A stretch of DNA of 64,000 bases from Hevea brasiliensis (Eukaryota > Streptophyta > Magnoliopsida > Malpighiales > Euphorbiaceae). A program made the position numbers and the translations under genes. This document shows, piece after piece, positions 8,736 through 20,031 of the stretch. The DNA lies in contig NC_079498.1 of NCBI RefSeq assembly GCF_030052815.1, forward strand, positions 85,298,992 through 85,362,991. Reading direction: 5' to 3'. How positions within the stretch are numbered: the first letter of the stretch is position 1; each line of letters begins with the position of its first letter. The notes beneath the pieces are model-generated. The model was not told where the DNA came from. It worked only from the letters and a program-made list of their open reading frames with translations, and ran no database searches.

Positions 8736-11700
8736 ATGCTATTAGAGCTCGAAGGAGCAAGATGCCCTGACGCCATCGTGTACGCTCCTCTACAATACAC
8801 TGCAGATGCATTGGTGGATCCAGGATCCACTCATTCATATATCTACATCAACCTACCCGTAGAAAGGGGGATACTAGTAGGGGAGAGTGACCAAGACATT
8901 CTGGTCACTAATCCATTGGGCCACAGTGTAATGGTGAACAAAGTATATAAGGGTTGCTCGTTAAGGATTCAGGGGTATGAATTCTTGGCAGACCTGATTG
9001 AGTTGCCCTTCCACGAGTTTGACGTGATTTTGGGAATGGACTGGTTGTCACGTCATCAGGCAATAGTTGATTGCAAATTGAAGAGAATTTCTTTGAAAAC
9101 CCCTGAGGGTAATGAGATCATTGTTGTGGGGGAAAGGACAGATTTCTTGTCCAATGTCATCTCAGCCACAGTTGCAAGAAGAATGATGAGAAAAGGCTGT
9201 GAAGCCTACCTAGCACATGTGGTGGATACTAGGCAGGCTAAGCCAAACCTGAGTGATATACCCACAGTAAGAGACTTCCCAGAAGTATTTCCTGAAGAAT
9301 TGCCTGGTTTGCCGCCAGAAAGGCAAGTTGAATTTGTTATTGAGACCCTGCCGGGTACAGCACCTATTTCCATTACTCCTTATAGGATGGCACCCACTGA
9401 ATTGAGGGAGTTGAAAACTCAGTTGCAAGAGTTGCTTGATAAGGGATTCATACGCCCCAGTGTGTCACCATGGGGAGCTCCAATGCTGTTTGTGAAAAAG
9501 AAGGATGGGACTTTGAGGCTTTGTATTGATTACCGGCAGTTGAATAAAGTGACTGTGAAGAACAAATACCCGTTGCCTAGAATTGATGATCTGTTTGATC
9601 AGTTGAAGGGAGCAGGAGTATTTTCTAAGATTGATCTCAGATTAGGGTATCATCAGTTGAGGGTGAAGGATGTAGATGTGCCCAAGACTGCATTCAGGAC
9701 CCGATATGGGCATTATGAGTTTCTGGTGATGCCCTTTGGCCTAACAAATGCACCAGCGGCATTCATGGACCTTATGAACCGTATCTTCCATCCATACCTA
9801 GATCGGTTCGTAGTGGTCTTTATTGATGATATTTTGGTGTATTCCAAGACCAGGGAAGAACATGATGAGCATTTGAGGATTGTTCTGCAAACCCTGAGAG
9901 AAAAGTTGTCTAAGTGTGACTTCTGGTTAAATGAGATTGCATTCCTTGGACACATAGTGTCAGCCGATGGGATTAGGGTGGATCCCAAGAAAATAAAAGC
10001 AGTGATGGAATGGAAGCCTCCTAGAAATACAACTGAGGTCAGAAGCTTCTTGGGGCTAGCTGGGTATTACAGAAGATTTGTGAAGGGATTTTCCTTAATA
10101 GCTGCTCCAATGACCAAGTTGTTACACAAGAATGTCAGATTTGACTGGAATGACAAGTGTCAGACCAGTTTTGAGAAGTTGAAGGCTATGCTGACAGAGG
10201 CACCAGTGTTAACACAGCCAGTGTCAGGAAAAGACTTCGTGGTCTACAGTGATGCCTCTCATAATGGGCTAGGGTGTGTATTGATGCAAGAGGGAAAGGT
10301 GGTCGCTTATGCTTCCAGGCAGCTAAGGCCACATGAATAGAATTACCCTACCCATGATCTAGAGCTCGCAGCAATTATCTTCGCACTGAAGATATGGAGG
10401 CATTACTTGTATGGTGAAAAGTGCTACATTTACACGGACCACAAAAGCCTGATATATTTGCCAACTCAGAGGGAGCTCAACCTTAGACAGAGGCGATGGA
10501 TTGAGTTCCTGAAGGATTATGATTGTGTGATTGACTACCATCCTGGGAAGGCAAATGTAGTTGCGGATGCTTTGAGCAGAAAGTCCATCACAGCTTTGAG
10601 ATCATTGAATGCCCGTCTATCTTTGATTCGAGATGGAGCTATTTTGGCTGAGTTGCAAGTGAGGCCAAACCTGCTACAGCAGATTTTAGATGGGCAAAAA
10701 GTAGATGAAAAGTTATCAAGCTATTATGAGCAAAATCCCGAGGGAAAAGCAATCACCATGAGGTGAAAGCAGATGGGTGTCTCAGACATAAAGGAAGACT
10801 GTGTGTACCAGATAATGGGGAATTGAAGGCCAGTATTTTAAAAGAGGCACACACCAGTGTATATGCTATGCACCCAGGAAGTACAAAGATGTATCATGAT
10901 CTGAAGCTTCAGTATTGGTGGCCTGGTATGAAGAAGGACATAGCTGACTACGTGACTAAATGCCTGACATGTCAGCAAGTCAAGGCAGAACATCAAGTTC
11001 CATCGGGTTTGCTACAGCCTATACGCATACCTGAATGGAAATGGGATCGGGTCACCATGGATTTTGTAAGTGGTCTACCTCTCACCCGAAAGAAACATGA
11101 TGCAGTATGGGTGATAGTTGATAGATTGACCAAGTCAGCACACTTTCTGCCAGTTAGGACTGACTACTCACTAGAGAAGTTAGCAGAATTGTATATCAGT
11201 GAGATAGTTAGATTGCATGGAATTCCACTTTCCATCATATCTGATCGAGACCCAAGGTTTACATCGAGATTTTGGAAAAAGTTGCATGTGTCCTTGGGTA
11301 CACAACTCCACTTCAGCACAGCTTTCCATCCTCAGACGGATGGGCAATCTGAAAGAGTAATCCAGGTAAACAATTGAAACCAATTAGATAAATACACATA
11401 TTGCACTGAAATGATAACAATAACATGAAATATATGTCAGGTCCTTGAGGATATGCTGAGGAGTTGTGTCATCGAATTTGAGGGAAGTTGGGATAGATAC
11501 CTCCCACTGGCAGAATTTGCATACAACAATAGCTACCAAGCTAGCATCCAAATGGCCCCATATGAAGCACTGTATGGGAGAAAATGTAGAACTCCAGCAG
11601 TCTGGATCGAATTGGGCGAAGACAATTGGTAGGGCTGCACTGTGAAACAGATCGAGGAGAAAGTGAAACTAATCAAAGCCAATCAAGGTTGCCTCGCATG

Positions 11701-12190
11701 CATGTAAATCCTATGCCGACTTGAAGAGAAAAGAAATAGAATACACAGTTGGCGACAAAGTGTTCCTCAAGGTGACACCGTGGAAGAAGGTATTGAGGTT
11801 TGGAAGGAAGGGTAAGTTAAGCCCTAGGTTCATTGGCCCATATGAAGTCATTGAACGCGGTGGGTCCAATGGCCTATAGGCTAGCTTTACCACCGTAGCC
11901 GACAAGATCCACAATGTGTTTCACGATCCATGCTCAGAAGATACCGCTCAGATCCTTCACATGTCATCTCCAGGGAAGAAATTGAAATACAACCGGATTT
12001 GACGTATGAAGAAGAACCTCTACGGATCCTGGCTTGGGAAGTGAAAGAGTTGAGGAACAAGCAGATTCCACTGGTGAAAGTGCTATGGAGGCACCACAAC
12101 ACCGAAGAGGCAACTTGGGAAAGTGAAGAGACGATGAGGCAACAGTTCCCTCAACTGTTTAGCATCGTAAATTTCGAGAACGAAATTTAA
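8736..12190 (+). pseudogene. Tekay pol, left copy: protease, RT, RNase H, integrase, chromodomain
   Basis: Protease: DPGSTHSYI near 8818, then the conserved ILGMDWL. RT: about 9360-9990 with [10 protein letters not shown] (9818-9847). RNase H: SDASHNG near 10250 to the EFL/ADALSRK end near 10580. Integrase: zinc finger 10850-10985 (HPGS, CLTC), core with MDF near 11058, SDRDPRF near 11245 and QSERV near 11350. C-terminal chromodomain 12023-12160 (ILAWEVKELRNKQ to WESEETM). Breaks: CAG to TAG at 10338-10340, a one-base loss near 10753, and frame disturbances at 11600-11930. An intron at 11366-11440 interrupts the integrase. The chromodomain marks it as a chromovirus, a group that targets heterochromatin. 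Confidence 0.9.
11366..11440 (+). other. Predicted 75 bp intron in the Tekay integrase
   Basis: The segment starts GTAAAC and ends ATGTCAG, is AT-rich, and carries an in-frame stop four codons in. Removing it joins CAG to GTC (phase 0) and continues the integrase from QSERVIQ straight into VLEDML, the usual continuous sequence of this family. The downstream copy has the same segment at 19184-19258 with one substitution. Confidence 0.7.
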
Positions 12191-12206
12191 ATTAGAGGGG
12201 AAGAGT
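12191..12206 (+). promoter_or_regulatory. Polypurine tract of the left Tekay element
   Basis: ATTAGAGGGGAAGAGT lies directly before the LTR start TGTAACACCC. The same tract precedes the LTR at 20032, and a close match (GAGGGGAAGAAT) precedes the small LTR at 26841. Confidence 0.8.
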
Positions 12207-15200
12207 TGTAACACCCTCCAGTAACTACTCAGACATCCCATTGCTCCGGTGATCAGTGTGGTCCGACAGCCTAGAATGTCAGAAAAATATTTAAACTAAA
12301 GTGAGGGACCATAATTAACTCAAATATTAATAAGAAAAATTTGGTAAAAATTTTAGAAATAAAATACAATCAAGTTAAACGAATCAGGTGCCCTAGCGAT
12401 GGGTAACTGCAGGGAAGTTGCGCTTCGCAACGAGGAGCCCTAGACTCGGGGGAAAATTATAAAATAATTTATGGGACTCCAGAGAAGGGTTATTGAGGTT
12501 CCCATGGAATTAGAATGCCAAAAAAATACCTAGAAAAAATTTTCAATCGGTACAGACAATTTTGACCCGTTAAGCCAAACGGAGGGCATTTTGGTCATTT
12601 CGCCTTCGGAGGTGATTTTTGGCCGACTTGTCCAGTTGAGTAAATAATTAATATGGCATAAAATATGAACAAACATTACTAAAGATTAAAGTGAAAATGA
12701 GTAGAGAAGAAGAGAAAAGAAAAATGAGAATAAATGTCAATTTTGACATCACTTGATGTCATCTAAGAGTTTCCCACCAATCACATTTAACCAACCATTT
12801 ACTTAACTAATAAAAGAGACAAACAAAGACTAAAAAAATTTAAAAATCAAACAGCCATCACCCTCCTCCCCAAACCAGCCGAAACCCATGGTTTGCCCTA
12901 ACCCTCCATTAACACACCATCAAGTTCCATTTCCTCTTCATTTCACCCTAAAACCCTAGAGACCTTTCACTAAAATTTGTCCTTGCATCTTGCAAAACCT
13001 TTTGGCAGCCAAGAAGAAGAAAGAAAGTGAAGTTTGGGGCTTGGAAAAATCTGCCTACAAGAGGTTAGTGCATATTTATACATAAACCTCTTTTAATCCA
13101 TGATAGTGACTTGAAATATGTGAGATTTTGTAACTTAAATGAATAAAAGTTGAGTGTATGCACCCCATGGATTTCGGCTGCCCTAAAGAAGGAATATAAT
13201 TGGGTGTTTTTTATTGACTTGGAATGAACTACAAATCAAGTTTAAAGTATATAAACAAAAGGATATTGATTTAGTTAGTTAACTAGGGTAGTTTGTACAA
13301 AACTATGAGTTTGAGCTAGGGTTTAGGAGAGAAAATTTGACTTGGCTTATGAAATTATTAAAGAACACTCTAATGGTCAATTATTGACCATTTGAGGTAA
13401 ATTGACCACAAATTGGACTGAAATATAGCATGGCAAAGTGAATGAGTATGCTGCCCAATGAGGGCAAAGAGGTGACTGAGATTTCAGTCCACTTGGACTG
13501 CCATATCTTTGGTTGTGTTGGTCCAATTGGTGTTTGGCCAATTGGACATGAAACTAGGCTTATAATGGCACATTTTTGTTGAAGAAACTATGCCCAAAAG
13601 ACCAAAGCAAGAGGACCAAAAGTTGGCCCCAATCCGGATACCCTGCAACAAAGACTGCAGAAAATGACCAAATGAACAAGAATCGCTCATTTGGCCATAA
13701 CTTACTGTAGATATGGTCAATTGACCTGAAATTTTTACAGAAACAAGTTAAGACATAGAAAAACAACTTTCATGAAGAAATCTACCCCAAATTATGGCCA
13801 GAACCTATTCAAACATACAATCACAATCACTGTTCATGGTACTATAGATTTGGTAATTCTGCAGTTTTGGAAATCCGGCCAGCTGTAGTTTTTGGGCCAT
13901 ATCTGGAGCTACAAAACTCCAAATGGAGTGATTCAAAAAAGGAAATTCAACTAGACAAAATAAGGAACAACTTTCATGTTTACCATTTCCTCAAATTCCC
14001 ACTGTAACAGTGCTCAATAAAATAGTAAAGTCAGGCTTCAAAATCTGAAAATTCTGCTTCCCTTGGTTTAAACTTTGAAATGGTATAAATGCTTAATGCC
14101 AACAAGTTTCGAATGCCAAATGTGGTATGTTGGGAGTTCCAAAGTCAATGTATATATTTTCTATCCAAAAGTCAACATTTTTGTTGACCAATGAGGTGAA
14201 TAGTGACACCAAAAAAAATTGAAATTCATAAATTGAAGAATTTAAAAGTTTCAAATGCCCTAGTATGCCTAACAAGATTGGTTTGGATAGTTTGGCATGC
14301 CAATAGGGTTCAGTTAGCAGTACTGCACATGGCAATATGCCGTTCTGTGATTTTATGGCTTTTAGCCATTCCGACCTTGTATTGAGGTTTGGCCTTGTGC
14401 CTGATGTATTTACAGCTTGTTACTGCTCGCTGCACACCGGAGATGCATATGTGACCGATGGTGTGACGGCCAGAGGTACGAGATACCCAGTGCCAGTTTA
14501 CCCGTTATCCAGTCTAGTCGTCTAGTGTAGGTTATTGGGGCAACCAAATGAATAAAAGTGGACAAAGTAAATGATATACAAATACCAAACAAATATAACA
14601 TGTACATTCACTACATATTTATTTTCTTGCTATTTCCTTTATTTTATTATTGCACCACTAAGCATTATTGCTTAGCGCGTTGCTTTTGCCACGCGTAGGT
14701 TCTGGAGATACAGATCGTGAGCCCAGTAGATCGCAGACTGGGTGAGCCCATCCTGCAGTTCTGCACAGTGTCCGTGTCACCTCAACTTCTGCAGTGCATT
14801 GGTAGGACACTAGGTGTCATTTTGATATTTTGTAACTAAATTTTTATTTTCTCATATGTATTTAGAATTATGTAATGTATTTTGAAGTTCATGTAAATTA
14901 TGAAAATTGTATTTGTGAATGGAAAAGTAAATATCTATCTATGACTTGGATATGTATGGAAGTAAATTGAGTATTTATCTGTTGCTTATATATGAATACC
15001 CTGAGAAATGATGATTGAGAAATGAGATTGGAAAATGTTGAGATTTTGATATTGAGACTTTGTTGATGAATTGAAGCTGGGATTGTTTGGAAATTATTTG
15101 GAAGTGTTTTTAACAGGTTCCGAAGAACTGTTTTCTCCATTTTTAGCCGGTACCCTGCCGGATTTTTTATAAAATAGAGTGTGCCGGTACACCGTGTGGC

Positions 15201-15243
15201 ATAGCTTGCTCGGCTACACTGTAGACAGGTAAGGGGTGTCACA
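12207..15243 (+). mobile_element. Shared central Tekay LTR (3' LTR of left copy, 5' LTR of right copy), 3.04 kb
   Basis: TGTAACACCC start and GGGTGTCACA end, followed after five bases by a tRNA-Met-type primer-binding site. Nearly identical by eye to 20032-23162 except for short indels and a missing 102 bp segment that in the right LTR is flanked by ATAAAAT direct repeats. No coding capacity is supported; the ORFs in it are chance frames. Conserved modules shared with other LTRs in the window are at about 13510-13600 and 13890-13980. Confidence 0.9.
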
Positions 15244-15248
15244 TTTAG

Positions 15249-15260
15249 TGGTATCAGAGC
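15249..15260 (+). promoter_or_regulatory. Tekay primer-binding site
   Basis: TGGTATCAGAGC matches the complement of the 3' end of initiator tRNA-Met and lies five bases after the LTR end, as required for minus-strand priming. Confidence 0.9.
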
Positions 15261-15365
15261 ACGGTTTAGGCGTTTCTGGGCCTAGATTGAGTCCATACCA
15301 TGCATTGCATTTGTAAGAGTCGAGGTGACACTAATGCAGATCTGTTTGTCTTTGTTAAATAGGAT

Positions 15366-16595
15366 ATGGACCCTTCATCTCAAAGAGTAGTCGAAGAGGA
15401 AGTGGAGAGTCATGCTCCACCTGCAGCAGCTGAGACTGGGGGCATGGGAGAACTTGCTCGCCACCAAGAACCTCGCCACTCCATGTGCCATGTTCCAAAG
15501 AAATGGCCAATTTCTTTAGACAAATGGCCGAGTAATGCCAAGACCACCACCACCTCCACCTCCGCAGCAGTAAATCACACTGGAAAGGCTAAGAAAGTTT
15601 GGAGCAAAGTGGACTTTTCAGAAGAGAGAAGATGACTCTGTTGCAGCTGAGAAATGGTTGAACAGAACGGGCAGAGTCTTAAAACAACTCCACTGCACAC
15701 AGTAGCAAAACTTACAGGCTGCCATATCATAGTTGCAAGACGATGCCTACGAATGGTGGGACACAGATTCAAAGTGAAGTGCAGCCAGAAGCTATAACTT
15801 GGGATTTCTTTCTCTCAGAATTCAAGAAGAAATATGTGGGTACTGTATACCTGGAAGAGAGAAGAAGAGAGTTTATTAACCTGAGGCAGACACTGCCATG
15901 GGCCGAGTATGAAAAGGAATTTGTCCGATTAAGCGCTATGGAAGGGAGATAGTCCCTAATGAAGTGAAAGATGTAAGAGATTTGAAGAGGGACTAAATGA
16001 CAACATAAAGATTCACTCACCGCCTTGGGAATCATGCACTTAGTAAGTTAGTGGAAGCTGCAATAAGGGTTGAAAAAGTAAGAATAAGTGAGCACTGTAA
16101 GGGAGAGATGCAGAAGAGGGGACCGGCCGCCTAGCTCATCTCCTGCACTGGGAAGAAGTTCAGAGGTCCATCCGCACAAAGTTCGGCCGCTACAAGGTCG
16201 TGGTCACCTGGGGCCCAGCCACGCTTCACCCCTAGGAGAGGTCACCCACACCATCGCAAGCTCTCTAGGGATGGGGTTCAGGGACCAGCCCCAACATCTT
16301 CTCGCATGTCCGCATTGCCCGAAATGGCACAAGGGAGAATGTTGGAGAGTAATCGTGCCTCGCTAAGATGTGGGTCGACAGAGCATCGCTAAGGAACCGC
16401 CACGTAGAACTACTACACCTGCTCCAACACAAGCATGCACACTGCCCCGCACCACGCAGGGTAGAAAACTGCAAGTCTCGAGGTCAGAGGGACCATCACA
16501 GAGGCTCAGATCCGAGCCAACAGAGAGACCTGACAGCAGACCACCTGCAAGAGCTTATGCTATTAGAGCTCAGAAGGAGCAAGATGCCCTGACGC
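15366..16595 (+). pseudogene. Tekay gag, right copy
   Basis: It starts at the ATG at 15366 (MDPSSQRVVEEEVESHAPP), about 105 bp after the primer-binding site. Readable pieces are the retrotransposon-gag core at about 15600-16080 (EWW region, then WDFFLSEFKKKYVG and ERRREFINLRQ at about 15800-15890) and the zinc knuckles CPHCPKWHKGEC near 16308-16343. The frame changes many times through small indels at CAG/CTG sites, and a short deletion near 15480-15560 compresses the proline-rich region. Gag would form the capsid-like particle. Confidence 0.8.
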
Positions 16596-16599
16596 CATC

Positions 16600-19500
16600 G
16601 TGGGTACAGTCTCCCTCTACAATACACCTGTGCATGCATTGGTGGATCCAGGATCCACTCATTCATATATCTACATCAACCTACCCGTAGAAAGGGGGAT
16701 ACTAGTAGGGGAGAGTGACCAAGACATTCTGGTCACTAATCCATTGGGCCACAGTGTAATGGTGAACAAAGTATATAAGGGTTGCTCGTTAAGGATTCAG
16801 GGGTATGAATTCTTGGCAGACCTGATTGAGTTGCCCTTCCACGAGTTTGACGTGATTTTGGGAATGGACTGGTTGTCACGTCATCAGGCAATAGTTGATT
16901 GCAAATTGAAGAGAATTTCTTTGAAAACCCCTGAGGGTAATGAGATCATTATTGTGGGGAAAGGATGCATTTCTTGTCCAATGTCATCTCACCACGCTTG
17001 CAAGAAGAATGATGAGAAAAGGCTGTGAAGCCTACCTAGCACATGTGGTGGATACTAGGCAGGCTAAGCCAAACCTGAGTGATATACCCACAGTAAGAGA
17101 CTTCCCAGAAGTATTTCCTGAAGAATTGCCTGGTTTGCCGCCAGAAAGGCAAGTTGAATTTGTTATTGAGACCCTGCCGGGTACAGCACCTATTTCCATT
17201 ACTCCTTATAGGATGGCACCCACTGAATTGAGGGAGTTGAAAACTCAGTTGCAAGAGTTGCTTGATAAGGGATTCATACGCCCCAGTGTGTCACCATGGG
17301 GAGCTCCAATGCTGTTTGTGAAAAAGAAGGATGGGACTTTGAGGCTTTGTATTGATTACCGGCAGTTGAATAAAGTGACTGTGAAGAACAAATACCCGTT
17401 GCCTAGAATTGATGATCTGTTTGATCAGTTGAAGGGAGCAGGAGTATTTTCTAAGATTGATCTCAGATCAGGGTATCATCAGTTGAGGGTGAAGGATGTA
17501 GATGTGCCCAAGACTGCATTCAGGACCCGATATGGGCATTATGAGTTTCTGGTGATGCCCTTTGGCCTAAAAAATGCACCAGCGGCATTCATGGACCTTA
17601 TGAACCGAATCTTCCATCCATTCCTAGATCGGTTCGTAGTGGTCTTTATTGATGATATTTTGGTGTATTCCAAGACCAGAGAAGAACATGATGAGCATTT
17701 GAGGATTGTTCTGCAAACCCTGAGAGAAAAGTTGTCCAAGTGTGACTTCTGGTTAAATGAGATTGCATTCCTTGGACACATAGTGTCAGCCGATGGGATT
17801 AGGGTGGATCCCAAGAAAATAGAAGCAGTGATGGAATGGAAGCCTCCCAGAAATACAACTGAGGTCAGAAGCTTCTTGGGGCTAGCTGGGTATTACAGAA
17901 GATTTGTGAAGAGATTTTCCTTAATAGCTGCTCCAATGACCAAGTTGTTACACAAGAATGTCAGATTTGACTAGAATGACAAGTGTCAGACCAGTTTTGA
18001 GAAGTTTAAGGCTATGTTGACAGAGGCACCAGTTAACACAGCAAGGTCGTGAAAAGACTTCGTGGTCTACAGTGATGCCTCTCACAATGGGCTAGGGTGT
18101 GTATTGATGCAAGAGGGAAAGGTGGTCGCTTATGCTTCCAGGCAGCTAAGGCCACATGAACAGAATTACCCTACCCATGATCTAGAGCTCGCAGCAATTA
18201 TCTTCGCACTGAAGATATGGAGGCATTACTTGTATGGTGAAAAGTGCTACATTTACACGGACCACAAAAGCCTGAAATATTTGCCAAATCAGAGGGAGCT
18301 CAACCTTAAACAGAGGCGATGGATTGAGTTCCTGAAGGATTATGATTGTGTGATTGACTACCATCCTGGGAAGGCAAATGTAGTTGCGGATGTTTTGAGC
18401 AGAAAGTCCATCACAGCTTTGAGATCATTGAATGCCCGTCTATCTTTGATTTGAGATGGAGCTATTTTGGCTGAGTTACAAGTGAGGCCAAACTCGCTAC
18501 AAAGAGATTTTAGATGGGCAAAAGTAGATGAAAAGTTATCAAGCTATTATGAGCAAAATCCTGCAGGGAAAAGCAATCGACCATGAGGTGAAAGCAGATG
18601 GGTGTCTCAGATTACAAAGGAAGACTGTGTACGGATAATGGGGAATTGAAGGCCGATTTTAAAAGAGGCACACACCGTGTATATGCTATGCACCTGTGAA
18701 GTACAAAGATGTATCATGATCCAAGCTTCAGTATTGGTGGCTGGTATGAAGAAGGACATAGCTGACTACGTGACTAAATGCCTGACATGTCAGCAAGTCA
18801 AGGCAGAACATCAAGTTCCATCGGGTTTGCTACAGCCTATACGCATACCTGAATGGAAATGGGATCGGGTCACCATGGATTTTGTAAGTGGTCTACCTCT
18901 CACCCGAAAGAAACATGATGCAGTATGGGTGATAGTTGATAGATTGACCAAGTCAGCACACTTTCTGCCAGTTAGGACTGACTACTCACTGGAGAAGTTA
19001 GCAGAATTGTATATCAGTGAGATAGTTAGATTGCATGGAATTCCACTTTCCATCATATCTGATCGAGACCCAAGGTTTACATCGAGATTTTGGAAAAAGT
19101 TGCATGTGTCCTTGGGTACACAACTCCACTTCAGCACAGCTTTCCATCCTCAGACGGATGGGCAATCTGAAAGAGTAATCCAGGTAAACAATTGAAACCA
19201 ATTAGATAAATACACATATTGAACTGAAATGATAACAATAACATGAAATATATGTCAGGTCCTTGAGGATATGCTGAGGAGTTGTGTCATCGAATTTGAG
19301 GGAAGTTGGGATAGATACCTCCCACTGGCAGAATTTGCATACAACAATAGCTACCAAGCTAGCATCCAAATGGCCCCATATGAAGCACTGTATGGGAGAA
19401 AATGTAGAACTCCAGTGTGCTGGACTGAATTGGGCGAAGACAAATTGGTAGGGCCAGACCTGGTGAAACAGACTGAGGAGAAAGTGAAACTAATCAAAGC

Positions 19501-20000
19501 CAATCTGAAGGTTGCCTCGCATGCATGTAAATCCTATGCCGACTTGAAGAGAAAAGAAATAGAATACACAGTTGGCGACAAAGTGTTCCTCAAGGTGTCA
19601 CCGTGGAAGAAGGTATTGAGGTTTGGAAGGAAGGGTAAGTTAAGCCCTAGGTTCATTGGCCCATATGAAGTCATTGAACGTGTGGGTCCAATGGCCTATA
19701 GGCTTGCTTTACCACCAGAGCTGGACAAGATCCACAATGTGTTTCACGTATCCATGCTCAGAAGATACCGCTCAGATCCTTCACATGTCATCTCCAGGGA
19801 AGAAATTGAAATACAACCGGATTTGACGTATGAAGAAGAACCTCTACGGATCCTGGCTTGGGAAGTGAAAGAGTTGAGGAACAAGCAGATTCCACTGGTG
19901 AAAGTGCTATGGAGGCACCACAACACCGAAGAGGCAACTTAGGAAAGTGAAGAGACGATGAGGCAACAGTTCCCTCAACTGTTTGCATCAGGTAAATTTC
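16600..20000 (+). pseudogene. Tekay pol, right copy: protease, RT, RNase H, integrase, chromodomain
   Basis: Same domain order as the left copy: protease DPGSTHSYI near 16650; RT with [10 protein letters not shown] near 17645; RNase H SDASHNG near 18075; integrase core 18870-19180; intron 19184-19258; integrase C-terminus with GPY at about 19650 and chromodomain 19850-19970. Breaks: frame change near 16960, TGG to TAG at 17972, deletions near 18000-18050, CGA to TGA at 18452, frame changes 18490-18740, TGG to TAG at 19940. Four of the stop or context changes are C-to-T or G-to-A transitions. The RT region 17040-17960 is almost identical to the left copy. Confidence 0.9.
19184..19258 (+). other. 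Predicted 75 bp intron in the Tekay integrase, right copy
   Basis: Same boundaries (CAG|GTAAAC ... GTCAG|GTC), length and phase as 11366-11440; one substitution (GCACTG to GAACTG). Its conservation in both copies shows that it is part of the family and not a private lesion. Confidence 0.7.
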
Positions 20001-20031
20001 GAGGACGAAATTTAAATTAGAGGGGAAGAGT

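Larger units (their letters stand above)
8450..15243 (+). mobile_element. Left Tekay/Del-type chromovirus: gag remnant, pol and 3' LTR
   Basis: The left edge is the Tat insertion; its own 5' LTR and gag N-terminus are beyond the window. Gag zinc-knuckle remnant, protease, RT, RNase H, integrase with chromodomain, polypurine tract and 3.0 kb LTR follow in the canonical order. The LTR at 12207-15243 is also the 5' LTR of the next element, so this is a composite. Confidence 0.85.

Noticed and set aside
8812..8850. Loss of the protease active site because DPG stands in place of DSG/DTG in Tekay
   Set aside because: All three copies have DPGSTHSYI and I recall this form from related plant elements, so it is probably a family trait and not a lesion.
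9210..9988. Minus-strand frames at 9210-9428 and 9713-9988 (also 17036-17254, 17539-17814, 62421-62816)
   Set aside because: They recur only because the underlying + strand pol is repeated; they mirror conserved RT codons and have no independent signal.
13484..14607. Several 60-80 codon frames inside Tekay LTRs (also 21212-21783, 56075-56955)
   Set aside because: They are not preserved in frame between LTR copies and lie in non-coding LTR sequence.
15249..15260. TGGTATCAGAGC as part of a tRNA gene
   Set aside because: Only the 3' tRNA complement is present, right after an LTR; there are no A/B boxes or cloverleaf, so it is a primer-binding site.
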